From contig NZ_JAAXGE010000008.1 of NCBI RefSeq assembly GCF_014750685.1, forward strand, positions 1 through 64,000: a stretch of 64,000 nucleotides of DNA, written 5' to 3'. The notes under the pieces are model-generated. The model did not search any database. It was given only the letters and a program-made list of their open reading frames with translations, and was not told where the DNA came from. The translations under genes were made by a program, and so were the position numbers. Positions 52,053-61,847 of the stretch are shown here, one piece after another. Every line of letters begins with the position of its first letter. The stretch's first letter is position 1. The stretch is from Bacteroides sp. GM023. GTDB taxonomy: Bacteria; Bacteroidota; Bacteroidia; Bacteroidales; Bacteroidaceae.

Positions 52053-52090
52053 TCAGTCTTTGATTTTTTTTATTTAGTCTACATTTCTGT

Positions 52091-52159
52091 TTTCGTCCTG
52101 TTATAGTTGAGTGCATATGCCACTTGGGTGGGGTGTCGTCCAATTATAGCAGGACGAAA
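52091..52159. repeat. long stem-loop of unknown role
   Basis: TTTCGTCCTGTTATA (52091-52105) pairs with TATAGCAGGACGAAA (52145-52159): 15 bp with one G-T, and a 39-base loop rich in G and T. It is about 40 bp after the DUF4890-like gene. No T-run follows at once. The rest of 52160-52632 is A+T rich without a gene; an inverted pair TAAGTACTTTTAGTACT (about 52300) / AAGTACTAAAAGAACTTA (about 52622) bounds about 340 bp. Confidence 0.6.
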
Positions 52160-52632
52160 CTTTAATTTCTAAACAGGTTTTAAAGAAAACCTACATTATT
52201 TCTACCCGCTCTTCTCTTTTAGAAAATGCAGTTCACGTGTCATTCGTTATCTAAGCGGTATATAAGAGGATATGAGATGATAAAAAAGCGAACAATTACT
52301 AAGTACTTTTAGTACTAGGATGATTTATAAACTAGAATTAACAATGCAAATATATAGTATATTTTAATAAATGCCATATGTTTATGAAAAAAAATATCAA
52401 TTTCGAACTTATTATTTCCCCATAAAAGCACCATAATTCGCTTTTGCGTTTAACATTTAAGGTAAGTATATAACTTATTTCCCTAAATATTATTTTCAAT
52501 TTAGTAGAAACTATCAGATAATAGACTTAAAAAAACAGGTAGAGAATTAGTACAGAAAATAGCACTGTAATGAAGTAAATTCTTGAACTTAAGGTTTTAA
52601 ATCCAGTATTTATGCCAGAAATAAGTACTAAA

Positions 52633-52661
52633 AGAACTTATTAAAAGTAACTCTAAGTTCT
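52633..52661 (+). promoter_or_regulatory. inverted repeat upstream of the susC-like gene
   Basis: AGAACTTA (52633-52640) and TAAGTTCT (52654-52661) are perfect inverted repeats 26 bp before the start. They could form a leader hairpin or a regulator site. Confidence 0.45.
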
Positions 52662-52686
52662 AGGGAAAAACTTCAAAGTGAATGCT

Positions 52687-55600
52687 ATGATAAAACATTT
52701 AAAGTCAGTTAGCATGTTGTTGTTCCTACTGACAGTGTCAGCAGGAAGTGTCCATTCGGAGACAAGTGAAAGTACTCTAAAGGTTTCCGTAGTACAGCAG
52801 GGTACTACATGCACCGGAGTAGTAAAAGATGCAACAGGTGAAACCGTCATCGGAGCATCAGTCGTAGTAAAAGGAATCACCAGCGGTACCATTACAGATA
52901 TGGATGGGAGATTCTCATTGAACAATGTTCCTCATGGAAGGACTATTATTATTTCTTTCGTAGGATATCAGACCCAAGAAGTGAAATGGAATGGTACCCC
53001 ACTGAACATTACATTGAAAGACGACTTACAGACGTTGGATGAAGTCGTTGTAATAGGTTACGGTACACAGAAGAAAGTCAATGTAACCGGAGCGGTCAGT
53101 ATGGTAGACTCGAAAGTTCTGGAATCGCGACCCGTACAAAATGTAGCACAAGCCCTGCAAGGTCAGATTCCGGGTTTGAATATGTCGGTAGGCAACAGTG
53201 GTGGTGCGCTGGATGCTTCGATGAATATCAATATCCGTGGCGCAGGTACTATCGGCAGCGGTTCGAGCGGTAATCCGTTGGTACTAATCGACGGAATAGA
53301 AGGGAATATGAATACGGTAAATCCCAATGATATTGCTACGATATCCGTACTGAAAGATGCCGCTTCCTCCTCCATCTACGGGGCACGTGCGGCATTCGGA
53401 GTCATCCTGATTACTACCAAGAACGGTCGGTCGGGCAAGACAAATGTCAATTACTCGGGTAACGTGCGTTTCTCGGAAGCTATCCAGAAGCCGAACATGA
53501 CCAATTCATTGGATTTCGCCACCTATTTCAACCAGGCACAATATAATGCTTATGGAACAAACATCTTCAACGAAGAAAAGATGACCCGGATCAAGAATTA
53601 TATGAACGGTGTCTACAACGATCCCAGTCAACCCGAATATTATGGTACTATTGCCAAAAGCGACGGACGTTGGGAAAACTACGGAGGTTCATTTGCTAAT
53701 ACCAATTGGTTTGATGAGTTTTACGATAGCTGGGTTCCGTCGCAGGAACACAACCTGAGCATCAACGGAGGAAATGACAAAATCACTTATCTGTTGAGCG
53801 GTAGTTTTCTGGACCAGAAGGGATTGTTGCGCCATGGCGAAGACAAGTTCTACCGCTACACACTAAACAGTAAAATTTCGGTCAAGATAGCCGACTGGGT
53901 AACCATGAACTATAATAACAAGTGGACCCGCGAAGATTATCACCGTCCTACGTATATGACCGGACTGTTCTTTCATAACATCGCCCGCCGCTGGCCTACC
54001 TGTCCGGCCATAGACCCGAATGGTCATTGGGCAGCCGATATGGAAATTATTCAAATGGAAGAAGGCGGAGTGCAGACCAACCAGAAGAACTGGATGACCA
54101 ACCAGTTGCAATTTGTATTCGAACCGATAAAGGACTGGCACATCACCGCCGAAGGCAGCCTGCGCCAATACAACGAAAAATCACATTGGGCAGTATTGCC
54201 TATCTATGGCTACGATGCAGAGAACAAGCCGTATTCATTATCCTGGAACGGTGGTGCTCCAGGATACTCGGAAGTGCAGGATTATCGCGGCGACGAGGAT
54301 TATTTCTCAACCAATATTTTCAGTGATTACTCCAAGACAATAGGAGAACACTACTTTAAAGTAATGGGCGGTTTCAATGCCGAACTTTACAGGAAAGGCG
54401 GCATGACGGGCTTCGGAACTGACTTGATATCCTCAGAGGTCCCCCAACTTAACACAACGCAGGATAACAAGAATGCATCCAACAGTGCATCCGAGCTCGC
54501 CATTGCCGGTTTCTTCGGTCGTCTAAATTACAATTACAAAGAGCGTTATCTGCTTGAAGCCAACCTTCGCTACGACGGTTCGTCACGCTTCATCGGTGAC
54601 AAACGTTGGGGATTGTTCCCCTCATTCTCGGCGGGATGGAACATTTCGCGCGAAAACTTCTTCCGCCCACTGTCAAAGGTGGTAGGCACATTCAAAGTAA
54701 GAGGTTCATGGGGACAACTGGGCAATAACGAAACCGATGCCTGGTATCCGTTCTTTCAGAATATGCCTACGGGGGTCACCAATTCAGGTTGGCTGCTTAA
54801 CGGTGTTCGCCAAAACACAGCCGGACTTCCGGGTATTGTCAGCAGTATTCTGACTTGGGAAACTGTAGAGTCATGGAATGTCGGTTTCGACTTCGGTCTA
54901 TTCGATAACCGTCTGACCGGTTCATTCGATTACTACCAACGCTACACGTACGATATGGTGGGCCCAGCCCCGACATTGCCCGGCGTGCTGGGTGCTTCGG
55001 CTCCGAAGGTGAACAATGCAGACATGAAATCTTACGGCTGGGAAATGGAAATCGCATGGAGGGACCGTTTCAAAGACTTCAACTACGGTGTCCGCTTCAC
55101 ACTGGCAGACGGGCAAAGAAAGGTATTGAAATACCCGAACGAAAGCGGAGATATCAACACTTGGTATGCCAACAAACTGGACGGAACTATCTGGGGATAT
55201 ACCACAGTAGGCATCGCACAGACGCAGCAGGAAATGGATGCACACCTTGCTAATAACAAACCAAACTGGGGCTCTAATTGGGGCGCAGGCGACATTATGT
55301 ATGCCGATTTGGACGGTAACGGCGAAGTAAATTCCGGTTCGCAGACATTGGGTGACCACGGTGATCTGAAGGTTATCGGTAATAGTTATGCACGTTACAA
55401 CTTCGGTTTTACGGTAGACGGTTCGTGGAAAGGGCTGGATTTCTCAGTCTTTCTGCAAGGTGTAATGAAGCGTGACTATTGGCTGAGCGGTCCTTACTTC
55501 TGGGGAGCCAGTGGAGACGAATGGCAGTCGGCATGCTTCACTGAACACCTGGACTACTGGACACCCGACAATCCAAATGCTTACTACCCGAAACCTTATT

Positions 55601-55881
55601 TCGGAGGCATCACCAAGAACCAGCAGACACAGAGCGGATACCTGCAAAATGCCGCCTATCTGCGTGTGAAGAATGTCCAACTCGGCTATACCCTGAACAA
55701 AAACTGGACCCGCAAAGCAGCTATGGAATCGGTACGTTTCTATGTTTCCGGCGACAACCTGCTGACCTGGACGGGTATCAGCTCCATCTTCGATCCCGAA
55801 ACACTGGGCGGCGACTGGGGACCGGGCAAACTCTATCCGTTGCAAAGAACGATTTCCATCGGAGTAAATGTTAACTTCTAA
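52687..55881 (+). CDS. SusC/RagA-type TonB-linked outer membrane transporter
   Basis: A 1064-residue outer membrane glycan importer. Signal peptide 1-25, a carboxypeptidase-regulatory-like domain (CTGVVKDATGETVIGASVVV, about 37-110), the plug with LDEVVVIGYGTQKK and VLKDAASSSIYGARAAFGVI, then a 22-strand barrel ending in the aromatic terminus VNVNF. I chose ATG 52687 over the GTG at 52678. It is 8 bp from a SusD partner. No glycosidase, sigma/anti-sigma or hybrid two-component gene is next to it, so the substrate is unknown. Confidence 0.96.
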   Translation: MIKHLKSVSMLLFLLTVSAGSVHSETSESTLKVSVVQQGTTCTGVVKDATGETVIGASVVVKGITSGTITDMDGRFSLNNVPHGRTIIISFVGYQTQEVKWNGTPLNITLKDDLQTLDEVVVIGYGTQKKVNVTGAVSMVDSKVLESRPVQNVAQALQGQIPGLNMSVGNSGGALDASMNINIRGAGTIGSGSSGNPLVLIDGIEGNMNTVNPNDIATISVLKDAASSSIYGARAAFGVILITTKNGRSGKTNVNYSGNVRFSEAIQKPNMTNSLDFATYFNQAQYNAYGTNIFNEEKMTRIKNYMNGVYNDPSQPEYYGTIAKSDGRWENYGGSFANTNWFDEFYDSWVPSQEHNLSINGGNDKITYLLSGSFLDQKGLLRHGEDKFYRYTLNSKISVKIADWVTMNYNNKWTREDYHRPTYMTGLFFHNIARRWPTCPAIDPNGHWAADMEIIQMEEGGVQTNQKNWMTNQLQFVFEPIKDWHITAEGSLRQYNEKSHWAVLPIYGYDAENKPYSLSWNGGAPGYSEVQDYRGDEDYFSTNIFSDYSKTIGEHYFKVMGGFNAELYRKGGMTGFGTDLISSEVPQLNTTQDNKNASNSASELAIAGFFGRLNYNYKERYLLEANLRYDGSSRFIGDKRWGLFPSFSAGWNISRENFFRPLSKVVGTFKVRGSWGQLGNNETDAWYPFFQNMPTGVTNSGWLLNGVRQNTAGLPGIVSSILTWETVESWNVGFDFGLFDNRLTGSFDYYQRYTYDMVGPAPTLPGVLGASAPKVNNADMKSYGWEMEIAWRDRFKDFNYGVRFTLADGQRKVLKYPNESGDINTWYANKLDGTIWGYTTVGIAQTQQEMDAHLANNKPNWGSNWGAGDIMYADLDGNGEVNSGSQTLGDHGDLKVIGNSYARYNFGFTVDGSWKGLDFSVFLQGVMKRDYWLSGPYFWGASGDEWQSACFTEHLDYWTPDNPNAYYPKPYFGGITKNQQTQSGYLQNAAYLRVKNVQLGYTLNKNWTRKAAMESVRFYVSGDNLLTWTGISSIFDPETLGGDWGPGKLYPLQRTISIGVNVNF

Positions 55882-55889
55882 AAACGACA

Positions 55890-57962
55890 ATGAATATGAA
55901 ATTAAAACTCAAACATATCTATTATATATGCTCGCTAATCGGGTTGAGCGGGCTGACATCGTGCAACGATTTTCTGGACCGCGAGCCGATTACCAACGTA
56001 ACTCCCGACGCCTACTTCACCACCGCCGACCAAGTCGGTGCATATGTCATCAACTATTACTCGTACTTGCAGAACTCACGTGGCCAATCGCTGTTTCATG
56101 ACAAGAACTGGCGTAGCGGCATGACACTCAACGATGATAACACCGATAATTTATTCTCACAATCGGGTAATTTGCAATACTTCGCAGGTGAAAAACAAGT
56201 TGTGGCGGGCAAGAGCTTCGAGACATATACGTCACGTGCCCGTGTATGGAACTGGTTGTTGGAACAAATTCTGCCGAAAGAGGAAGCCGGAACCATCCAG
56301 GGCGACCCGGCGATACTGGGCCATTATATTGGTGAAGCCTATTTCTTCCGGGCGCTGGCGTACTATCAGGCACTTGTCCGTTTCGGCGATTTCCCTATCA
56401 TAGACATGGTTCTGTCGGACGATGAAACAGTATTGCGTGAACACAGCAAACGCGCACCACGCAACGAAGTGGCACGTTTCATTCTCCAAGACCTCGACAA
56501 AGCTATCTCGCGCCTCCAAGAGCAAGGTTTCGAGAATAACCAACGCATCAACAAACAGACTGCCCAATTATTCAAATCACGGGTTGCCCTGTTTGAAGCT
56601 ACGTTCGAGAAGTACCACAAGGGAACGGGACGTGTACCGGGTGATGATGCCTGGCCAGGAAAGGAGATGCCATACAACCAAGGAAAGACGTTTGACATTC
56701 CGGGTGAAATCAACTTTTTCCTGACCGAAGCCATGAGTGCCGCTAAAGCCGTTGCCGAACATTGCGCATTGACCGATAACTCTCATCAGGTGAATCCACA
56801 GTTGGGACAGACTGGCGGTTGGAATCCTTATTTCGATATGTTCTGCACCGAAGACTTGAGTAGCCATTCCGAAGTCCTGCTGTGGAAACAGTACAATCTG
56901 GGATTGGGTTATACGCACGATGCCGGTTATATCCTGTCGGCAGGCGGCGATCAACTCGGATTGGCACGTAGCTTTATCATTTCTTTCCTTATGAAGAACG
57001 GACTACCTTATTACGCGGCAAATTCGGGATACCAGGGAGACATCAGTGTATCGACGGAAAAAACGAACCGGGACGAACGCTTGCAACTATTTGTCTTCGG
57101 CGAAGACGACGTGACCCGTAGCGACCCAGCCGACCCACAGGTAGAGAAAAATAACAGTGTAGTTACACTCGATACTATTCCATTGATAACCAGTAGTGTG
57201 GAGCTTCAGGACTTCACAGGTTACCGTCCGCGCAAATATTATAGCTACGACTACGGGCAGTATAAGAGTAATACAATTATCTGTACGACAGGCGCCATCG
57301 TATTCCGTGCAGCCGAGGCTTACCTCAATTATATAGAGGCTTGTTACGAGAAAAACAATTCGCTGGACAACGATGCTATCAAGTATTGGAAGGCCATCCG
57401 TAACCGGGCGGGTGTGAGCGAAGATTTCAATCTGACCATCGCCAACACGGATCTCGAACAGGAAGCCAATGTGGTGAATGGCACCGTACACGGCGACTTG
57501 GCAGTCTACTCGGGCGATAAGAAGGTAGATGCTACATTGTATAATATCCGTCGCGAACGCCGTTGCGAATTTATCTCCGAAGGGATGCGCTGGGATGATT
57601 TGAAGAGGTGGCGTTCATGGGACCCTGCCATCAGCGGACATTATATGCTGGAAGGGATGAATCTTTGGGACGAAGCCTATAAGAAATATGTAGATGCCAA
57701 CGGAAATTCGACTCTGATTGCAGACGGTACAAGCAATGCCAATATTTCGGCAGCCTCCGTCAGTAAGTATGTCCGTCCAATGGGGCGTACGAAAATCAAT
57801 AACCAGCTATTCGACGGATATACCTGGAAAAAAGCATTCTATCTGGAACCCTTCGGAGTACAAGACTTTTCGCTGACAGCCGGTAATCCTTCGGATATAA
57901 GTACTTCGACCTTATATCAAAACCCATTCTGGCCTATGACGGCAGGACGTGCGTTGGAATAA
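55890..57962 (+). CDS. SusD/RagB-type nutrient-binding lipoprotein
   Basis: A 690-residue surface lipoprotein. Lipobox LTSC (C25) is followed by NDFLDREPIT, the usual SusD start, TPR-like helices (GHYIGEAYFFRALAYYQALV) and the C-terminal RERRCEFISEGMRWDDLKRW motif. It acts as the lid of the SusC transporter. At 690 residues it is longer than the common 520-600. A strong terminator follows directly, so the unit is just the pair. Confidence 0.96.
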   Translation: MNMKLKLKHIYYICSLIGLSGLTSCNDFLDREPITNVTPDAYFTTADQVGAYVINYYSYLQNSRGQSLFHDKNWRSGMTLNDDNTDNLFSQSGNLQYFAGEKQVVAGKSFETYTSRARVWNWLLEQILPKEEAGTIQGDPAILGHYIGEAYFFRALAYYQALVRFGDFPIIDMVLSDDETVLREHSKRAPRNEVARFILQDLDKAISRLQEQGFENNQRINKQTAQLFKSRVALFEATFEKYHKGTGRVPGDDAWPGKEMPYNQGKTFDIPGEINFFLTEAMSAAKAVAEHCALTDNSHQVNPQLGQTGGWNPYFDMFCTEDLSSHSEVLLWKQYNLGLGYTHDAGYILSAGGDQLGLARSFIISFLMKNGLPYYAANSGYQGDISVSTEKTNRDERLQLFVFGEDDVTRSDPADPQVEKNNSVVTLDTIPLITSSVELQDFTGYRPRKYYSYDYGQYKSNTIICTTGAIVFRAAEAYLNYIEACYEKNNSLDNDAIKYWKAIRNRAGVSEDFNLTIANTDLEQEANVVNGTVHGDLAVYSGDKKVDATLYNIRRERRCEFISEGMRWDDLKRWRSWDPAISGHYMLEGMNLWDEAYKKYVDANGNSTLIADGTSNANISAASVSKYVRPMGRTKINNQLFDGYTWKKAFYLEPFGVQDFSLTAGNPSDISTSTLYQNPFWPMTAGRALE

Positions 57963-57979
57963 CCTGAACAAAGGAAGTG

Positions 57980-58021
57980 AAGAATCTCTTCTTTGGTATA
58001 CACTAGAGAAGAGATTCTTTT
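57980..58021. terminator. terminator of the susCD pair
   Basis: AGAATCTCTTCT pairs with AGAAGAGATTCT around a 14-base loop and TTTT follows. It overlaps the last codons of the opposite-strand gene ending at 58003. Confidence 0.85.
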
Positions 58022-58281
58022 CCCCTATTGGCACTTTGACTATTTATGATACAGCTAATTCCTGTTAGTGTAAGGCTCGTCCATAAGAATGCTGGACAAT
58101 ATGTATTTTCTTTGTATTTGTAGAAATCAACAATACCACCATACATTGCATCGACTTCAGTCATGGAGTATAAAGTGAAATAGTCATATACTTCAATGCT
58201 TAATAAAATTATCCCTATGATAATTTCTATATATGGGATTAGTTGGGCTTTGCCAATTTTTCTTTGTACCCATGTTTTCAT
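58003..58281 (-). CDS. small membrane protein of unknown function (92 aa)
   Basis: Two hydrophobic segments (residues about 14-32, PYIEIIIGIILLSIEV, and 66-80, FLWTSLTLTGISCI), with a basic N-terminus. Its last residues are encoded in the susD terminator. No family recognised; it looks real from its clear membrane pattern, but small. Confidence 0.5.
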   Translation of the reverse strand: MKTWVQRKIGKAQLIPYIEIIIGIILLSIEVYDYFTLYSMTEVDAMYGGIVDFYKYKENTYCPAFLWTSLTLTGISCIINSQSANRGKESLL

Positions 58282-58559
58282 GTGCTAGAGTGTTTTTCGC
58301 AAATGTAATATTTGTTGTGCATATCACGAAATTTATTGTTTACTGTTTCTGATTCAGTTGAATTTTATGTAAGTTTCTACATAATCTATTCTTAGATGCT
58401 ATGAAGAAAATTATTCTTATCTTTTGCACTTTATCTTTCAGTCTTTCACCAACTACTGAAATACCTTATTTGTCAACAGTCTGAATAGGTGGAAGATGAA
58501 AGTCCCTAATGCCCGGTTTCTTTTTATATGCTAACAATTTCATTATAAAAAAGAACTGA

Positions 58560-58934
58560 TTAAGAATGCTTGATTATGATTGTTCCATTTCGATATAGGT
58601 TTAATGCTTCATTTAATGAAGATACTATAAGCGTTAATGGTAAATCTTCTATTGGATTAATTCTCAAAATCTTCATTCGTGAACGGTTACCTGTCTCTAA
58701 TTCAGGTATATCAAGAAAATTGCCTTCAACAAAAAGGATATATGGTTCATTTGTTTTGTTGTCAATCCAAAGGTAACAAAATGCCCTCTTCTTATAGCAA
58801 AAGCAGGGCATTCCATATTTTACTGTTTCTGAAATGTCCGTATCCTGTTTAAGAATAATATCACGTAGAGTAAGTAAGTAGCTTTTTTGTGGCTCCTCCT
58901 GTCCGAGATAATAATTATAGAGCTCTTCAATCAT
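58560..58934 (-). CDS. DUF1801-family protein (124 aa)
   Basis: A soluble protein of the YdhG-like DUF1801 type: the opening helices (NYYLGQEEPQKSYLLTLRDI), ETVKYGMPCFCYKKRAFCYL with the YGMPxF motif, and the C-terminal helix are typical. Function in bacteria is not established; the fold resembles an iron-chaperone (frataxin-like) or nuclease-linked domain. It stands alone. Confidence 0.82.
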   Translation of the reverse strand: MIEELYNYYLGQEEPQKSYLLTLRDIILKQDTDISETVKYGMPCFCYKKRAFCYLWIDNKTNEPYILFVEGNFLDIPELETGNRSRMKILRINPIEDLPLTLIVSSLNEALNLYRNGTIIIKHS

Positions 58935-59251
58935 TATTTATATCTTTATATTTATCGTATAGCACTGGGGATTATATTACAATGATACGAAATCCATTTA
59001 TGAGATTAAAAAAAAGCGCAAGCTAATTCCATTATATTAATACTTTTCCGTAGTATTGAATTATATTCATAAATTTTATCCAAAAGAAGGCAAAAGAATA
59101 AAATAAACAAGAGACAGAGTAACGACCTATCCATAAAAATACTATATTTATTGCAGCTAGAGAGCACTTTAAGTAATGCTTTAAGAAGAAAAATGAAAAG
59201 TAGTATATATACTATATATTTTCTATTATTAATTACTTAAACACATTTTTT
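58935..59251. other. intergenic region, nothing clear
   Basis: A 317-bp A+T rich stretch before tonB. No RNA gene, clear promoter pair or repeat found. Confidence 0.4.
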
Positions 59252-59935
59252 ATGGAAGCCAAAAAGTCAAAAAAGGCTGCGATTGAGAATCAACGTGGTT
59301 CTTGGTTGCTGATGGGTGCAGTTGTTGCGCTTGCTTTCATGTTTGTTTCGTTCGAATGGACACAGCATGATGTGAGATTAGCGGCAAATTCGTTAGCTAA
59401 CGACCCCATCTTTGAAGAGGTACTCGTTCCGATTACGTATCCTGAAGAGAAACTGGAACCGCCTCCACCTCCGGAAGTTAAAGCATCAGAAGTGATCGAA
59501 ATAGTAACTAACGAACAAGAGGTAACGGATGCAGTTACAACCGTCTCGGAAGATCAGGGACAACCTTACGAAATCGTTTGGGTACCGCCTGTTGTGGAAA
59601 TAGAAAAGGTTGAGGAGGATGTCATTCATGTGACTGCTGAGTTCATGCCTGAATTTCCCGGAGGTACGGCTGCCTTGATGAAGTATTTGGGTACAAATAT
59701 CAAGTATCCGACTATTTCTCAAGAAATGGGTTCAAAGGGAAGAGTTATTGTTCAGTTTGTTGTTGACAAGGACGGAACGATTACGAATCCGACAGTGGCA
59801 CGAGGGGTAGATGCCTATTTGGATAAAGAAGCTATCCGTGTGGTAAGTTCTATGCCGAAATGGAAACCCGGAGTGCAGAATGGCAAGAAAGTTCGAGTGA
59901 AATATACTGTACCTGTAGTATTCAGACTTCAGTAA
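59252..59935 (+). CDS. TonB-family energy transducer
   Basis: A 227-residue protein: one membrane helix (residues about 17-33, WLLMGAVVALAFMFVSFEW), a short proline-rich spacer (EKLEPPPPPEVKASE) and the TonB C-terminal domain (about 140-227, FPGGTAALMKYLGTNIKYP, GRVIVQFVVDKDGTI). It carries proton-motive energy to outer membrane transporters such as the SusC-like protein upstream, though partner choice cannot be told. No exbB/exbD genes are adjacent; a terminator follows. Confidence 0.94.
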   Translation: MEAKKSKKAAIENQRGSWLLMGAVVALAFMFVSFEWTQHDVRLAANSLANDPIFEEVLVPITYPEEKLEPPPPPEVKASEVIEIVTNEQEVTDAVTTVSEDQGQPYEIVWVPPVVEIEKVEEDVIHVTAEFMPEFPGGTAALMKYLGTNIKYPTISQEMGSKGRVIVQFVVDKDGTITNPTVARGVDAYLDKEAIRVVSSMPKWKPGVQNGKKVRVKYTVPVVFRLQ

Positions 59936-59957
59936 TTGCTTGAAATAGTAAGTAATA

Positions 59958-59991
59958 AGGGCCGGTTCACGTGTTGAACCGACCCTTTTTT
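59958..59991 (+). terminator. terminator of tonB
   Basis: GGGCCGGTTCA / TTGAACCGACCC with a 4-base loop and a T6 tail; one mismatch. Confidence 0.9.
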
Positions 59992-60066
59992 CCTATTGGC
60001 AACCGAATTTATAATAGAAGAATTCAGCTATTAGCATATTCTATTCCATTAATATTGTTTCTTCCA

Positions 60067-61059
60067 TTAGTTCAAACTTGGTATATCGATGGTTTCCGTT
60101 TCTTCCTGCCAATTGTCTATCGTAAAATTTCCAGTCTCTTCCTCCGAGAAGATATCGCCTAAAGTCAGTGTCAGGGTGAGCCGGGTATTAATTTTTAGCG
60201 GTGAGCTCAGCGCTTGTTTGAATGTTTTTACTGTTCCGTTCTTCAATGTGATGACCAGTTGGAATAGAGGACTTGTTGAAGAAGGGAATAACATGACTGT
60301 GGCATTGCTCATTTGCGTACCATCCGTAGAAAGTACCAACGGGAAAGTTACGGTCTTTGTCTGGTTCACAGGTGCGGCTGTGTACATATTCAGCTTTTCT
60401 GCAATTCCGCCGATATAGACTTTCATGCTTTCTATACTGGAGCTTAATATGCCGTTGTTCTTATCCTTTACAATCACTTTCAGACCTGCAACCTGGCGCT
60501 TCATGGCAGCATTCAGTTCTTCCGTACCGATGTTGGCAGGTTTCACTGCATATACCAGGTCGAATACCGGATAATAAGTAGTATCCGGAAGATTCTGCCG
60601 AAGTGTGAAATATTGCTGTGACAAATCTCCGCCAACAGTCAGTTGCGGATCCTTTACTGCCGGATTGCTGTATATCGGCTCCTCATATTTGGGCGTTCCC
60701 CAATAAATCATGTTGTACGTTCCTACCGGAAGTGAGATAGCCCGGTTCGGGTCGCCGAATGTATTTCCATATTTCAGAGTGTACATACCCGGAAATGGGG
60801 TGAGCACATCTTCGACATAGTTGCCGTAATAAATGGCAGTGCCCGGCTGACAGGGATACACTTCCAGGATTCCGGTCATGGGACTTTGAGGATTGTCCGT
60901 CGTATTCACCGTGGCACGTACTATCGGACTGACAAGTCCGTCGTTATTTTCTCCGCCACTATTCCCGTTCCCACATTCTATGGGCAACATCTGATTGTCA
61001 CTCGAGCAGCCCGCGAAGATAGCTGCTGTCAACGTCGTTAGAAATATTAATTTCTTCAT
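60067..61059 (-). CDS. FimB/Mfa2-like fimbrial-type lipoprotein
   Basis: A 330-residue lipoprotein: lipobox FAGC (C18), Gly/Asn-rich linker, then two beta-sandwich regions (LPVGTYNMIYWGTPKYEEPI; KRQVAGLKVIVKDKNNGILS). The C-terminal half with LFQLVITLKNGTVKTF resembles FimB/Mfa2 anchor subunits of Bacteroidales type V pili. No fimbrillin genes are next to it, so it may be a solitary surface protein. The family call is from pattern, not a search. Confidence 0.65.
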   Translation of the reverse strand: MKKLIFLTTLTAAIFAGCSSDNQMLPIECGNGNSGGENNDGLVSPIVRATVNTTDNPQSPMTGILEVYPCQPGTAIYYGNYVEDVLTPFPGMYTLKYGNTFGDPNRAISLPVGTYNMIYWGTPKYEEPIYSNPAVKDPQLTVGGDLSQQYFTLRQNLPDTTYYPVFDLVYAVKPANIGTEELNAAMKRQVAGLKVIVKDKNNGILSSSIESMKVYIGGIAEKLNMYTAAPVNQTKTVTFPLVLSTDGTQMSNATVMLFPSSTSPLFQLVITLKNGTVKTFKQALSSPLKINTRLTLTLTLGDIFSEEETGNFTIDNWQEETETIDIPSLN

Positions 61060-61176
61060 AATGCAGGTTGTTTGGTTAGGTTATGATTTCCCCTAATAAC
61101 ATTTTTCTTTCGAATTGGTTCTATGTGACAAAAAAACATATCTTTGCAGGAAGAATAAAAAACGAATGACTGCTTT

Positions 61177-61800
61177 ATGAATCTTTTACTTGGCATAAAA
61201 AGACCTTTTATCTGGCTTTCCCGCTTCCGCTATCGTTGCGGGTATGGTGTACATTCTCCTTTTGCTTTCAGTCTGATAACAGATGTGATTTATGAAAAGA
61301 TGCCTTACTACGCTTATCATTCCTTGAAGAAAGAGCAGAAGAAAATGGTGAGAGAACGTGGATGGAGTAAAGGTACGCAGAAAGTAAATCGTTTCTTGTT
61401 CAGGTTGGTGAACAGAATGCAGCCTGCCGCTATCGTTGAGGTGGGACGTCTTTCGATGACTTCCCTCTATCTGCAATCCGCCAAACCTTCCGCTTCTTAT
61501 CTCTTCGCTTCCGATCTTTCTGAACTCTTCCTCGATGTGGATACGCCCGTAGATTTTCTATATCTGAATGATTACCGGAATCCGGAATTACTGGAAGACG
61601 TTTTCAGGATTTGTGCGCAGCGTACTACCTTGAAAAGTGTATTTGTGATACAGGGAATCTGCTACTCGAAAGAGATGAAAGCGCTGTGGAAACGACTACA
61701 GGAAGACAATCGGGTAGGGATTACTTTTGACTTATACGACCTCGGTTTGCTCTTTTTTGATAAAACAAAAATAAAACAGCATTATATTGTCAACTTCTGA
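61177..61800 (+). CDS. degenerate methyltransferase-like protein (207 aa)
   Basis: N-terminal segment RFRYRCGYGVHSPFAFSLIT is conserved in Bacteroidales proteins beside class I methyltransferase folds; AAIVEVGRLSMTSLYLQ takes the place of the SAM-binding GxGxG loop, which is lost. The later DFLYLNDYRNPELLEDVFRI would be the motif IV-like region. Probably not a working SAM enzyme. It is 47 bp before the cobalamin adenosyltransferase gene, on the same strand. Confidence 0.65.
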   Translation: MNLLLGIKRPFIWLSRFRYRCGYGVHSPFAFSLITDVIYEKMPYYAYHSLKKEQKKMVRERGWSKGTQKVNRFLFRLVNRMQPAAIVEVGRLSMTSLYLQSAKPSASYLFASDLSELFLDVDTPVDFLYLNDYRNPELLEDVFRICAQRTTLKSVFVIQGICYSKEMKALWKRLQEDNRVGITFDLYDLGLLFFDKTKIKQHYIVNF

Positions 61801-61847
61801 TAACCTTTGTATGTTTACCTTATATAGATGATTAAAAAAAGAAGATT

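Noticed and set aside
58401..58484. 27-codon frame starting MKKIILIFCTLSFSLS
   Set aside because: Looks like a signal peptide cut off by a stop; could be a gene remnant, but there is no downstream coding sequence to confirm it.
61801..61847. Cobalamin riboswitch before the adenosyltransferase gene
   Set aside because: The gap is only 47 bp, far too short, and no B12-box-like sequence is seen.
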